Assembly: GCF_003473295.1 (NCBI RefSeq)
Contig: NZ_QRMP01000017.1
Coordinates: forward strand, 693-64,692
DNA length: 64,000 nucleotides
From: Parabacteroides sp. AM08-6
GTDB lineage: Bacteria > Bacteroidota > Bacteroidia > Bacteroidales > Tannerellaceae
Reading direction: 5' to 3'
Program-made: the position numbers and the translations under genes
The notes under the pieces: generated by a model
The model's database searches: none
Told to the model about the DNA's origin: nothing
The model's input: the letters and a program-made list of their open reading frames with translations, nothing else
In this document: positions 1-8,366 of the stretch, one piece after another
Position numbering within the stretch: the first letter of the stretch is position 1
How the letters are laid out: the number at the start of each line of letters is the position of its first letter

Positions 1-61
1 ATTCATTTTACCTGCTATACTAATCCCATTTAGTTGCCATATTAGTGACATTTTGATAATC
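1..61 (-). repeat. 61-bp intergenic element, copy A (inverted relative to copy B)
   Basis: The reverse complement of 1-61 matches 32329-32389 at 56 of 61 positions by eye, and positions 1-32 are identical to the complement of 32358-32389. The match stops abruptly at 61. It may extend left beyond the window start. In this orientation it points away from the gene at 215, so it may serve a minus-strand gene outside the window (inference). Confidence 0.85.
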
Positions 62-131
62 GCATAAACTCATCTGCAATAGTATGACAAACAGATTATC
101 AAAAACAGAAGAAATAGAGTCAGTTTTGAAA

Positions 132-162
132 GTTGTTAGCTCAAAGTTTGATTTTATCTTTG
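132..162 (+). promoter_or_regulatory. Promoter of the GH106-like gene
   Basis: A TATCTTTG -7 element at 155-162 matches the Bacteroidetes consensus TAnnTTTG. A TTG at 133-135 lies 19 bases upstream, the expected spacing for the -33 element. The likely transcription start is about 45 bases before the ATG at 215 and falls inside any longer reading frame that uses the TTG at 176. Confidence 0.7.
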
Positions 163-214
163 TAAAAATAACTTTTTGAAAAAGCTATATTCATTGAACC
201 CCAATTTAGGATGT

Positions 215-2392
215 ATGAAAGAACTGATTAAAATAGTATTTACTCTGTTTGTATTTGTTCACGCCTCGCAAGCGCAAATCTCTCCAAAAGCTTTTGCTAA
301 TCCGGAGAAACAATACAGACCTATTCCCCTATGGTTTTGGAATAATACCACCGTCAATGAAACAGAACTACTGAACCTGTTTCGCCAGATGGTGGAAAAA
401 GACGGTTACGGAGGCTGTGCTATTCTACCGTTCGGGAAAGATTTCAAACCGGAATATTTGTCGGATAAATATTTCTCCCTTTATGGGGCAATCATCGAAG
501 AAGCCCGAAAACTGGATGCCAGGATGTCATTATACGATGAATATGGTTTTCCCAGTGGAAGCATGGGGGCAATTAATGCCGATGGTGTTCCTCGCTTTAT
601 GAATAAATATCCGGATGCAACCATCAAAAGACTGGATAAAATCGAGTATGAAGTTCCTTCGGGAACGCGTATCCGCAAACCGCTTCCCGAAGGCAAGCTG
701 ATGGCGACCGTGGCCATGGATACTTTGTCAGGGAAACGTCTCTCCTTAAAAACGCATATCCATTCGGGAGAACTTGACTGGCGAGCCCCGAAAGGAGCCT
801 GGAAAGTTTTATTCTTCGTTTGCGTAAAAGACGGCGACCCGAATGTGGATTACCTCAATCCCGAAGCGGTAAAGTTGTTTGTAAAAGAGACACACCAGGC
901 TTACTACGAGAAATTTTCAAAAGATTTCGGGAAAACAATTATACAGACATTCTTTGATGAACCGACCCTGTATAGAGCACAAGGACGCATGTGGACAGAG
1001 AAATTCAACGAAAAATTTAAAGCCCGCTACGGATATTCACCCGAATTGCTTTACCCGGCTTTATGGTATAATATCGGAGAAGAAACACAGTCCGCCAGAA
1101 ACCGGTTATTCGGATTGCGCGCCACTTTATACGCCGAAGGTTTTATGAAAACGATACAAGAATGGGCTTCCGCCCACGGTATCCATTCCACCGGACATCA
1201 GGATCAGGAAGAAATACAAAATCCGGTCAGTGTTTCCGGTGATTTGATGCTTTGCGGTAAATATATGGATATGCCGGGCATAGATAAGATTGGAGGCAAT
1301 CGTCCTGCCGAATTATACTATAAAATAATCTCGTCTTCAGCCTACAACTGGGACAAACGGCAAGTCATGTCCGAAACATTCGGCGCGATGGGTAATTTGA
1401 AAGTGAAAGAACTTTACCAGATTGCTATGGAACAATACACAAAAGGTATAAATACTTTAATTCCTCATGCCGTCTGGTATGACGACAAAAATGTAACATT
1501 TCTGCCGGAATTATCTTGGAGAAACGAACTATATAGAGATTCGCTTCCCGCATTCAATTTATTCCTGACACGTTTGAATTATGTCCTCCAGCAAGAAGGC
1601 AAGCATGTTGCCGACATTGCAGTCATTTATCCGATTGAATCTTTACAGGGAGAGCACGTGTTGGATGGAGCATTAGGATATTATGAAGGAGGTATTCGTA
1701 TTCCGAACACAGACTATATTCATATTTCTACATTACTGACAGATACGCTCGGGAGAGATTTCACCTATATCCACCCGGAAGTATTATCAACAAAATGCGA
1801 AATACAAAACGGTTTGTTGCATTTAAATAATCATATTAACAAAGAGACATTCAGGTTAGTAATTGTTCCGGGTATGAAAACAATTTCGCTCGCAAACCTG
1901 CAAAAGATAGAAACATTCTATAAAACAGGTGGAAATGTGATATTTACCACACAATTGCCGGAAAAGTCTGTGGAACCGGGTAAAGACAAAGAAATTAAAA
2001 AAATAATCAACCGGATGATAACCGGAAACAAATCTCAATCCTCATCCGGTAAAGCCTTTTTCATAGAAAAGCCGAGAACCGAAATACTAAGGAGAACACT
2101 GGCTGCCTGCCACAAGGTGGCAGATGTCGCTTTCCCTGACGGACAAGAATTGAAATACATCCATAAAATAAACGGCAATCAATCCGTCTATTATTTTGCT
2201 AATCTGAAAGATACGTCTTATCGTGCAGAAGTTATATTACGGGGGAAAATATCACCTGTACTATTAGATCCGCATACCGGACAACAAAAGGATGTCACAT
2301 ACAAACATCAGCTTTCCCACGGGGTAGAAACCACATCTATCCTTCTATCAATAAAGGAGAACTCCTCTGCATTTATCATCGACAGAAAATGA
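215..2392 (+). CDS. GH106-like glycoside hydrolase, secreted
   Basis: The product is a 725-residue exported protein. The frame is open from a TTG at 176, but the ATG at 215 gives a clean signal peptide (KELIKIVFTLFVFVHASQA), so it is preferred. It resembles the GH106 alpha-L-rhamnosidase superfamily: PLWFWNN near the mature N-terminus, a DEYGFPSG segment at Asp108-Glu109, FFDEP at Asp248-Glu249 and a later GHQDQEE/DMPGID segment follow the family pattern of acidic residues in a TIM barrel. The substrate is not readable from sequence; rhamnose is the family default. The stop codon overlaps the start of the sugar isomerase-like gene (ATGA), so the two are probably co-translated. No SusC/D pair is nearby. 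The family call is fairly sure; the specificity is not. Confidence 0.75.
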   Translation: MKELIKIVFTLFVFVHASQAQISPKAFANPEKQYRPIPLWFWNNTTVNETELLNLFRQMVEKDGYGGCAILPFGKDFKPEYLSDKYFSLYGAIIEEARKLDARMSLYDEYGFPSGSMGAINADGVPRFMNKYPDATIKRLDKIEYEVPSGTRIRKPLPEGKLMATVAMDTLSGKRLSLKTHIHSGELDWRAPKGAWKVLFFVCVKDGDPNVDYLNPEAVKLFVKETHQAYYEKFSKDFGKTIIQTFFDEPTLYRAQGRMWTEKFNEKFKARYGYSPELLYPALWYNIGEETQSARNRLFGLRATLYAEGFMKTIQEWASAHGIHSTGHQDQEEIQNPVSVSGDLMLCGKYMDMPGIDKIGGNRPAELYYKIISSSAYNWDKRQVMSETFGAMGNLKVKELYQIAMEQYTKGINTLIPHAVWYDDKNVTFLPELSWRNELYRDSLPAFNLFLTRLNYVLQQEGKHVADIAVIYPIESLQGEHVLDGALGYYEGGIRIPNTDYIHISTLLTDTLGRDFTYIHPEVLSTKCEIQNGLLHLNNHINKETFRLVIVPGMKTISLANLQKIETFYKTGGNVIFTTQLPEKSVEPGKDKEIKKIINRMITGNKSQSSSGKAFFIEKPRTEILRRTLAACHKVADVAFPDGQELKYIHKINGNQSVYYFANLKDTSYRAEVILRGKISPVLLDPHTGQQKDVTYKHQLSHGVETTSILLSIKENSSAFIIDRK

Positions 2393-3837
2393 TTTTTATA
2401 AAAAAACACATCATGAAAAACAGCAAAACAAACATTGGACTTGTAGGATTAGGGTTAGATACATATTGGCCCCAGTTTGAAGGACTTTACGAACGCCTCT
2501 GCGGGTATCAGGAAGAAATTGCGACAAAAATGTCCCGACCTGATATACAGGTTGTTAATGCAGGAATAGCAGACAACCCTGTTAAGGCTATAGAAACAGC
2601 AGAAATGCTCCAAAAACAAGATATTAGTATCCTTTTTATCTTTATTTCAACGTATGCACTATCCTCAACAGTATTACCACTCGCTCAAAGGTTAAAAGTT
2701 CCGGTTATTTTACTGAATATCCAACCGGCATCTAAAATTAATTACGAATATATAAACAACCTCGGTGACAGAGGTAAAATGACAGGAGAATGGCTCGCTC
2801 ACTGCCAAGCTTGTTCGGTTCCGGAATTTGCAAATGTATTTAATAGGGTCGGCATTCCTTACGATATTGTCACGGGCTATTTGCAGGAAAATTTCGTCTG
2901 GGAACAAATTAATGCATGGATTGATGCTTCAAGGGCAGCAAAAGGTATGAGAGATAATCGAATGGGAATTTTAGGACACTATTATTGCGGTATGCTGGAT
3001 GTGTACACTGATACAACCCTGCAATCTTCCACATTCGGTACTCATATCGAAATATTGGAAATGTGCGAACTGAAAGCTTACCGGAATCAAGTTACTTCTG
3101 AAGAATTGAATAATAAATTACAGGAATTCAGTACTTGCTTCGAAATCTCTCCACAATGCGAGTCTGATGAACTGGAGAGAGCTGCCCGCACATCCATCGC
3201 ACTCGATAAACTGATAACGGCTCACGATTTAGGTTCAATGGCTTATTATTATGAAGGATATGCAGGAAACGAATATGAAAATATCGTCACCTCCATTATT
3301 GCCGGAAATACACTACTGACCGGAAAAAATATACCGATTGCCGGAGAATGCGAGGTTAAAAACGTACAGGCCATGAAAATTATGTCATTATTGGGAACCG
3401 GCGGTTCTTTTGCAGAATTTTATGCAATGGATTTTGACGATGATATTGTTATACTGGGACATGACGGTCCGGCCCATTTAGCCATAGCCGAAGGCCCGGT
3501 CAAATTAGTTCCACTTCCTGTTTATCATGGGAAACCAGGTAAAGGGCTATCCATTCAAATGACCGTAAAACATGGCCCCATCACTTTACTTTCGGTCTGT
3601 GAAGGAAAAGATGGTATCTTTTTACTTGTAGCGGAAGGAGAATCGGTAGCAGGTCCGACGCTACAAATAGGCAACACTAACAGCCGTTACCGTTTCGCCT
3701 GCGGAGCACGCTATTTTATCAATACATGGAGCAAAGCCGGCCCCTCACATCATTGTGCCATTGGTACAGGCCATCTGGCTGACAAGTTGGAAAAACTGGC
3801 TTTCTTACTTGATATTCCAATTGTAAAAGTCGTATAA
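2389..3837 (+). CDS. L-arabinose/L-fucose isomerase-family protein
   Basis: This is a 482-residue cytoplasmic protein; a second ATG at 2413 (MKNSKTN) would give 474 residues and is equally plausible. LVGLGLDTYWPQFEGL near the N-terminus is the hallmark opening of L-arabinose isomerase relatives. The C-terminal half carries EGYAGNEYENI, IPIAGECEVKN and ILGHDGPAHLAI, matching the metal- and sugar-binding end of the arabinose/fucose isomerase fold. In this family Glu and His residues bind Mn2+ and interconvert an aldose and a ketose. It overlaps the upstream glycoside hydrolase by four bases, suggesting that it isomerises the released sugar (inference). It is divergent from canonical AraA, so I give no gene symbol. 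Confidence 0.8.
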   Translation: MIFIKKHIMKNSKTNIGLVGLGLDTYWPQFEGLYERLCGYQEEIATKMSRPDIQVVNAGIADNPVKAIETAEMLQKQDISILFIFISTYALSSTVLPLAQRLKVPVILLNIQPASKINYEYINNLGDRGKMTGEWLAHCQACSVPEFANVFNRVGIPYDIVTGYLQENFVWEQINAWIDASRAAKGMRDNRMGILGHYYCGMLDVYTDTTLQSSTFGTHIEILEMCELKAYRNQVTSEELNNKLQEFSTCFEISPQCESDELERAARTSIALDKLITAHDLGSMAYYYEGYAGNEYENIVTSIIAGNTLLTGKNIPIAGECEVKNVQAMKIMSLLGTGGSFAEFYAMDFDDDIVILGHDGPAHLAIAEGPVKLVPLPVYHGKPGKGLSIQMTVKHGPITLLSVCEGKDGIFLLVAEGESVAGPTLQIGNTNSRYRFACGARYFINTWSKAGPSHHCAIGTGHLADKLEKLAFLLDIPIVKVV

Positions 3838-3896
3838 TAAAAATACGCGGAATCGCTAGTTCCATTCCAAATGCAACAATCAGAAAAACAAACAAA

Positions 3897-3926
3897 AAAG
3901 GGAGACTAATAAAAAAATCTCCCTTT
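3897..3926. terminator. Bidirectional terminator between convergent genes
   Basis: A perfect 9-bp stem (AAAGGGAGA at 3897-3905 and its complement at 3918-3926) has a 12-base A-rich loop and A/T runs on both sides. It sits between the isomerase-like gene and the convergent DJ-1 gene and can serve both. Confidence 0.85.
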
Positions 3927-3949
3927 AAAAATAAATATTCGGTTACGTT

Positions 3950-4477
3950 TTATTTTAATGCTTCGAGAACCTGTGGCATCATTGTCCAAACATTGTTTTC
4001 ATCCTGAGCAGTAAAGAAGTTTCCATCTACTTCATATTTTTCACCAGTAGCTGTCCCGTTCTGTATAGCCGGTTTGGCTAACGGATGAACGGCCACTTTT
4101 TTACCTGCTGTTATTCCGGTAAAATCGAAAATCATGGCTGCGGCACAATGACCTATCATTAATTTTCCTTTTTCTCCAAATGCTTTAATAACAGCCATCA
4201 TGTCCTGATTATAGGGTTTATTAGCATTTTCGCTGAATTTGGGGATAGCATCGCCACAAGCAAAAACCAATGCGTCATATTCATCTTCATGCCCTTTCAG
4301 ATTTGCAATTACATCGTCGACAGACAATGCAATACCGGAATTTGTTTTTATTTCCTTTGTGTCTGCAACTGCATATACTTTATAGGGAATACCATTTTCA
4401 AAAAAGGCTTCCAAATACTGGAACAAACCAAATCCATTTACCGGATTTACTGCCAAAACGGCTACTTTCTTTGCCAT
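3950..4477 (-). CDS. DJ-1/PfpI superfamily protein
   Basis: This 175-residue cytoplasmic protein has the DJ-1/PfpI (glutamine amidotransferase-like) fold: a VAVLAVNPVNGFG N-terminal strand, a DALVFACGDAIP segment (Cys74) and the nucleophile-elbow position GHCAAAMIF with His110-Cys111. Family members act as glyoxalases, deglycases, chaperones or peptidases; sequence alone does not decide. It is transcribed divergently from an HxlR regulator, with a promoter whose elements interleave with the regulator's own, so it is the most likely target of that regulator. It ends at a shared bidirectional terminator. Confidence 0.85.
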   Translation of the reverse strand: MAKKVAVLAVNPVNGFGLFQYLEAFFENGIPYKVYAVADTKEIKTNSGIALSVDDVIANLKGHEDEYDALVFACGDAIPKFSENANKPYNQDMMAVIKAFGEKGKLMIGHCAAAMIFDFTGITAGKKVAVHPLAKPAIQNGTATGEKYEVDGNFFTAQDENNVWTMMPQVLEALK

Positions 4478-4523
4478 AATTCAAATTATTAAGTAAAACA
4501 ATAGTTATTTTTCGTAAGTTTAT

Positions 4524-4567
4524 TACTTTTGTTATGCAAATGTATGTTTTCCTATTTAAGGAAACAA
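4524..4567. promoter_or_regulatory. Divergent promoters and candidate HxlR operator
   Basis: On the minus strand, TACATTTG at 4537-4544 with a TTG at 4565-4567 (20-base spacer) forms a good Bacteroidetes promoter for the DJ-1 gene. On the plus strand, TACTTTTG at 4524-4531 faces the HxlR gene. The two -7 elements lie only five bases apart. Between the minus-strand -33 and -7 lies the inverted repeat TTTCC (4548-4552) / GGAAA (4560-4564), a plausible operator for the adjacent regulator (inference). Confidence 0.6.
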
Positions 4568-4643
4568 GAACGCACCTCTGAATAAGGAACTTACATAGAG
4601 ATAACAATTGTTGAGAACCAATAGAATACAAAAGATTAAAAAA

Positions 4644-5021
4644 ATGAAAAATTTTCATCCGACGGGTAATTGTCCGATACGTGATATTTTAAGCAGACTG
4701 GGTAATAAATGGTCGATGCTCGTCCTGATTACTTTAGATGCAAATGGAACGATGCGTTTCAGCGATATACACAAGAGTATAGCCGATATATCTCAACGAA
4801 TGCTGACAGTCACCCTCCGGACACTTGAAGCTGACGGACTCGTTACACGAAATGTATATGCCGAAGTTCCTCCTCGTGTAGAATATTATTTGACCGACAC
4901 CGGCAAAAGCCTGATGCCACACGTAGAAAACCTTGTGAACTGGGCAATCGAATATATGTCCGGCATCCTCGAAAACCGGGAAATAAAAGAAGCTGCTTTT
5001 ATTCAACAACAAACAATTTAA
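4644..5021 (+). CDS. HxlR-family winged-helix transcriptional regulator
   Basis: This is a 125-residue protein. The frame is open from 4608, but the ATG at 4644 begins the family-typical N-terminus (MKNFHPTGNCPIRDILSRLGNKW). The winged helix (about residues 10-100) shows the HxlR signatures GNKWSMLVL, FSDIH, ISQRMLTVTLRTLEADGLV and VEYYLTDTG. Cys10, the only cysteine, is at the position of the redox-sensing cysteine of the HxlR members YodB and HypR. The gene is divergent from a DJ-1 gene and is followed five bases later by yaaA, a common arrangement for regulators of electrophile or oxidant stress. It probably controls both directions from the shared intergenic region. Confidence 0.88.
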   Translation: MKNFHPTGNCPIRDILSRLGNKWSMLVLITLDANGTMRFSDIHKSIADISQRMLTVTLRTLEADGLVTRNVYAEVPPRVEYYLTDTGKSLMPHVENLVNWAIEYMSGILENREIKEAAFIQQQTI

Positions 5022-5026
5022 AATTT

Positions 5027-5791
5027 ATGCATATTATCCTATCACCGGCAAAAACGATGACCGGTACATCTAAAATAAAAGCACCGACAGGAACTAAACC
5101 CCGATTTTCCGGGGAAGCTACAGAAATAGCCCTGAACATGGCTCAGTTTCCTATTGATGAATTGCGGCGGATATTGAAACTGAGTCCGAAACTGGCAGCG
5201 GAAAGTTATCAACGTTTTCAGGATTTTCATACGGAAGAATATAAGCCTTTGCAAGCTATTTTAGCATATACAGGAGTTGTTTTCAAAAATATTCAACCAA
5301 AAGATTTCACAGAGGCCGACTTCTTTTTCGCACAAAAACACCTGCGTTTCGTCTCTTTCTGTTACGGCTTGCTTCGCCCATTGGACCTGATTAAACCTTA
5401 CCGGATAGAGTTTGATGTTAAACTGCCGGAATTGGGTGAAGGAAATATGTACAATTTCTGGCGTCCCCGGCAAACACAGACATTAATCAATGAGATAAAA
5501 AACGACGATAATCTTCTGATAAATCTGGCCAGTATGGATATACAACCGGCTTTCGATTGGAAAAAAGTAGAACAAGCTGTCCGTATTATCACACCCGATT
5601 TTAAAGTTTGGAAGAATGGCAAGGCTGATACAATTGTTATTTATGCGAAAATGGCTCGTGGGCAAATGACGCGACATATCATAAAAAACCGTATCAGCAA
5701 TCCTGAAGAACTGAAAATGTTCAGCTGGGAAGGTTTCCATTATAACGATAGTATGTCTGATAATAATAAATGGGTATTTTTGCAAGATTAA
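5027..5791 (+). CDS. yaaA: Peroxide stress protein YaaA
   Basis: The 254-residue product matches the YaaA/DUF328 (UPF0246) family along its full length: MHIILSPAKTM at the start, YTGVVFKNI, FCYGLLRPLDLIKPYRIEF, NFWRP, LINLAS and FKMFSWEGF-like C-terminal motifs. E. coli YaaA protects DNA from Fenton damage during peroxide stress and binds DNA. The gene starts five bases after the HxlR regulator and ends 11 bases before an HNH nuclease gene, with no promoter or terminator visible in either gap, so the three form an operon. Length is typical for the family. Confidence 0.93.
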   Translation: MHIILSPAKTMTGTSKIKAPTGTKPRFSGEATEIALNMAQFPIDELRRILKLSPKLAAESYQRFQDFHTEEYKPLQAILAYTGVVFKNIQPKDFTEADFFFAQKHLRFVSFCYGLLRPLDLIKPYRIEFDVKLPELGEGNMYNFWRPRQTQTLINEIKNDDNLLINLASMDIQPAFDWKKVEQAVRIITPDFKVWKNGKADTIVIYAKMARGQMTRHIIKNRISNPEELKMFSWEGFHYNDSMSDNNKWVFLQD

Positions 5792-5802
5792 GAATTAAGA
5801 AC

Positions 5803-6594
5803 ATGGAAGGAAGAATTACAGAAGCAGCATTAGTATTACCTGCCCTATATCTAATGAGTTTACATGATGGTAAAATAGGGACCTCTGATTTGATTAAAGA
5901 GTTGACGGATATCATGCATCCAAGAGGAGAAGACGTCCAAATATTAGACAACCGGAGAGATACTCGTTTCTCCCAAATAGTCCGTAACCTGAAATCACAT
6001 AATACATTCAACCGAAACGGATTTGCCGACTACGAAGACGGATGTTTCCAAATAACAAAAGCCGGACAAGAGCATCTAGAAGCAAACCGGGAAGTACTGA
6101 ATTATCTGTTAGACAATAATTTTTCATATAAAGATATAACAGACAGTTTCGTCAAAATCGAAACAACAAAGAAACAAAAAAAGATAGAAGTATTCGACGA
6201 GGAAGCCTGGATAAATGAAGGAGGAAAAAAGGAAACAAAAACAGCCCGATATGACAGGTCTGCCCGGTTAAGAGATTATGCACGTGAGAAATTTACGATA
6301 GATGGTCAAATCTGTTGCACTTGTTGCAGGTTTAATTTTAATAAATTCTACGGACAAGAGTTAGGAAGAGATTACATTGAAATACATCATATTAAACCTA
6401 TCTTCAAATATGAAGACGAAGATATGGAAAAAACATTGAAGGAAGCGCTCAAGAATCTTGTTCCTCTCTGTTCCAATTGCCATAGTATGATACACCGTAA
6501 CCGGAAAGAGCCCTTAGATGTGGAGACATTAAAAGAGATTATTGAAAATACCAGTATGAAGAATACAATTCCTATTGCCAACCCTATTATTTAG
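5803..6594 (+). CDS. HNH endonuclease with N-terminal winged-helix domain
   Basis: The product is 263 residues from the ATG at 5803; an upstream in-frame ATG at 5770 lies inside yaaA and is less likely. Residues 1-110 look like a winged-helix module of the kind found in Mrr-like and McrA-like proteins (EAALVLPALYLMSL, FSQIVRNLKSH, ITKAGQEHL). The C-terminal half is a zinc-finger HNH nuclease: two CxxC pairs (Cys171/172-Cys174/175 and Cys223-Cys226), EIHHIKPI with His195-His196, Asn218 and CHSMIHR with His227 and His231. All expected catalytic and zinc residues are present. Such proteins are often type IV-like restriction nucleases, but this one has no methyltransferase or partner nearby and sits at the end of an HxlR-yaaA operon. 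The target is unknown. Confidence 0.85.
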   Translation: MEGRITEAALVLPALYLMSLHDGKIGTSDLIKELTDIMHPRGEDVQILDNRRDTRFSQIVRNLKSHNTFNRNGFADYEDGCFQITKAGQEHLEANREVLNYLLDNNFSYKDITDSFVKIETTKKQKKIEVFDEEAWINEGGKKETKTARYDRSARLRDYAREKFTIDGQICCTCCRFNFNKFYGQELGRDYIEIHHIKPIFKYEDEDMEKTLKEALKNLVPLCSNCHSMIHRNRKEPLDVETLKEIIENTSMKNTIPIANPII

Positions 6595-6661
6595 GTAGCT
6601 TCTATTATAATAAATCATTACAAAATACGTTTTTACAAAAACTCTTAAAACAGGAAAAAGA

Positions 6662-7723
6662 ATGAAACGAGCTTGTATTTGTTTGTTACTGATTTTATTA
6701 GTCACTTATATAAAAGAAGGATATGAACTTGTAACTGTCGATACAATTGTAAAAAGCAGCATAATGGCCTCTTTATCCGACGTTGCAGAGGAAGTGGCAG
6801 CTATACCTCTGGAAACAACCGACTCTTGTAAGCTCAGCCACGTCAGATTGATAAAAAGAGATGGAGATAATCTTTTTCTGGTCAATAAACGACAACTTTA
6901 TCATTTTAGCAATTCAGGTAAATTCATTAACCAGATTACTTATTGCACTTTAGACCACCCCAATAATATACTTGTAGCCGACTATGTTATTGACCCGGTA
7001 CACAAGCAGTTAATCGTAATGGATGAAGAGCAGAATGCTCATTATTATAATTACCAAGGAAATTTTCTGGGTAAAATAAATCTGTCAGATAACCGCCCAT
7101 GGAACTCTCTTATCAAATTAACCTATTATGATCATCATATATGGGCCACAGCCGAACGAACAGTAGAGAGAAAAGAATATAATAATCAGAAGTTTCTGGA
7201 ACAATGGCTATATAAATTCGATACAATTTTCAATGAAGTGGAATCCCGCAAATTAAATTCTGTCGACTTAGGCCGTTTCTCCCTTAATCGCGAACTTTGC
7301 CCGGAAGTAGCTGTTGCTAATGAAAAAATATATGTACAATCACCATCACTTCAACCGGAAGAATTACTTCAGGACACACTTTACCTCATCAGCCGGAATA
7401 AATTAAATATCACAAATGAATATTCCGATATCCTTCCTTTGCGTATCGGTAGCCGTTTTCTTGTTTCAACCTATTACAATCCTAATGCAGCTAATATGAA
7501 TTACACATATTGTTTTGATCTCAAGAAAAATTATTCATATAATGTAAAAGGAGGTCTGGAAGACAATTTTTACGGAACCGGCCAAATAGCCGAATTACAA
7601 GCGATGGATGTTCACAGTAATTACTATTGCTATTGTAAAATGGGAGAAGAAGTTGAAAAAGCTTTCCCCGGTAGGACTGAAAATGATAATCCGGTATTAT
7701 TCATTGTCAAATTAAAAGCATAA
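6662..7723 (+). CDS. 6-bladed beta-propeller protein
   Basis: This 353-residue protein has a short hydrophobic N-terminus (CICLLLILLVTYI) that suggests export. The segment AAIPLETTDSCKLSHV followed by LFLVNKRQLYHFSNSGKFINQI is characteristic of the Bacteroidales 6-bladed beta-propeller family (PF17170), where strands repeat as observation, DxxG-like turn and hydrophobic strand. Family members are periplasmic or surface proteins of unknown biochemical role, often near two-component or anti-sigma systems. It stands alone between the HNH gene and the ABM lipoprotein. Function is not known. Confidence 0.75.
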   Translation: MKRACICLLLILLVTYIKEGYELVTVDTIVKSSIMASLSDVAEEVAAIPLETTDSCKLSHVRLIKRDGDNLFLVNKRQLYHFSNSGKFINQITYCTLDHPNNILVADYVIDPVHKQLIVMDEEQNAHYYNYQGNFLGKINLSDNRPWNSLIKLTYYDHHIWATAERTVERKEYNNQKFLEQWLYKFDTIFNEVESRKLNSVDLGRFSLNRELCPEVAVANEKIYVQSPSLQPEELLQDTLYLISRNKLNITNEYSDILPLRIGSRFLVSTYYNPNAANMNYTYCFDLKKNYSYNVKGGLEDNFYGTGQIAELQAMDVHSNYYCYCKMGEEVEKAFPGRTENDNPVLFIVKLKA

Positions 7724-7726
7724 AAA

Positions 7727-7768
7727 GTCATATTCACTGAAATGTATACACATTTCAACAGTAATGAC
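7727..7768. other. Long imperfect hairpin after the beta-propeller gene
   Basis: A perfect 8-bp inverted repeat (TGAAATGT at 7738-7745 and its complement at 7750-7757, 4-base loop) is enclosed by an outer 5-bp stem (GTCAT at 7727-7731, ATGAC at 7764-7768). It starts four bases after the stop codon but has no following T-run, so it may act as an RNA-stabilising or termination structure rather than a classical intrinsic terminator. Confidence 0.5.
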
Positions 7769-7828
7769 ATAAAGAAACTATTTCAGAATATTTTCACACA
7801 TTATGTCAAATAATTAAAAATAACACAT

Positions 7829-7836
7829 TACCTTTG
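7829..7836 (+). promoter_or_regulatory. -7 element for the ABM lipoprotein gene
   Basis: TACCTTTG matches TAnnTTTG and lies 40 bases before the ATG at 7877. No clear TTG -33 element is present at 19-21 bases upstream. Confidence 0.5.
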
Positions 7837-7876
7837 TCACGATATCTTTATTTTAGGTTTTTAATTTATAGGTAAA

Positions 7877-8296
7877 ATGAAAAAGATCGTTATGATTTTA
7901 ATGGCCATGGTCATGATAGGTGCAACATCATGTAATGGCAATGCGCAAAAAGGGAATGCGGATAAAGCTTGTGACCAAGCATGTGCAGAAAAAACAACTC
8001 CTGAAACCCCGAAAAAAGAGAAAAAAACTATCGTTTGCCGCGTCTTAGTTAAAGAAGGTCAGGAAGCTGCTTTCATTGAAGTGGCAAAACCGCTGATTGA
8101 TGCTACACGCCAAGAAACCGGAAACATTAGTTATAATCTTTATCAGTCGCCATCGGATCCGAAATCTTTTATTTTCTATGAAGAATATAAGGATGATGCC
8201 GCTTTCGATTTCCATGCCAATTCCGAACACTTCAAGACATTCGCAGCCGCCATTCCGGATATGTTAGCTGCAGAACTGAATATCGAACAATTTTAA
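7877..8296 (+). CDS. Lipoprotein with antibiotic-biosynthesis-monooxygenase (ABM) domain
   Basis: This is a 139-residue protein with a lipoprotein signal (lipobox GATSC, Cys19), then a Lys/Glu/Thr-rich linker to about residue 48, then an ABM ferredoxin-like domain (VCRVLVKEGQEAAFIE, ATRQETGNISYNLYQSP, FIFYEEYKDDAAFDFHANSEHF). ABM proteins such as YgiN are small dimeric enzymes acting on quinols or related substrates; the invariant His in HANSEHF is present. Lipid anchoring in the envelope is unusual compared with cytoplasmic YgiN, though it occurs in Bacteroidales. It is a single-gene unit with its own promoter and a downstream hairpin. Confidence 0.85.
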   Translation: MKKIVMILMAMVMIGATSCNGNAQKGNADKACDQACAEKTTPETPKKEKKTIVCRVLVKEGQEAAFIEVAKPLIDATRQETGNISYNLYQSPSDPKSFIFYEEYKDDAAFDFHANSEHFKTFAAAIPDMLAAELNIEQF

Positions 8297-8311
8297 ATCA
8301 CATTACAAAAA

Positions 8312-8340
8312 AGAGGATACCGGCCCAACCGATATCCTCT
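8312..8340. terminator. Bidirectional terminator
   Basis: AGAGGATA (8312-8319) pairs with TATCCTCT (8333-8340), with an inner CGG/CCG stem. Read on the minus strand it is followed by a run of six T, which suits the end of yebC; it also lies just after the ABM gene. Confidence 0.75.
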
Positions 8341-8366
8341 CTCCTTATTAGCATAAAGTCTATACT

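Noticed and set aside
176..214. TTG start giving a longer GH106-like protein
   Set aside because: It puts 13 residues before a normal signal peptide and lies too close to the -7 element at 155-162; the ATG at 215 is better.
4600..4643. N-terminal extension of the HxlR protein from 4608
   Set aside because: The added residues (LRTNRIQKIKK) are not family-like; the ATG at 4644 gives the conserved start around Cys10.
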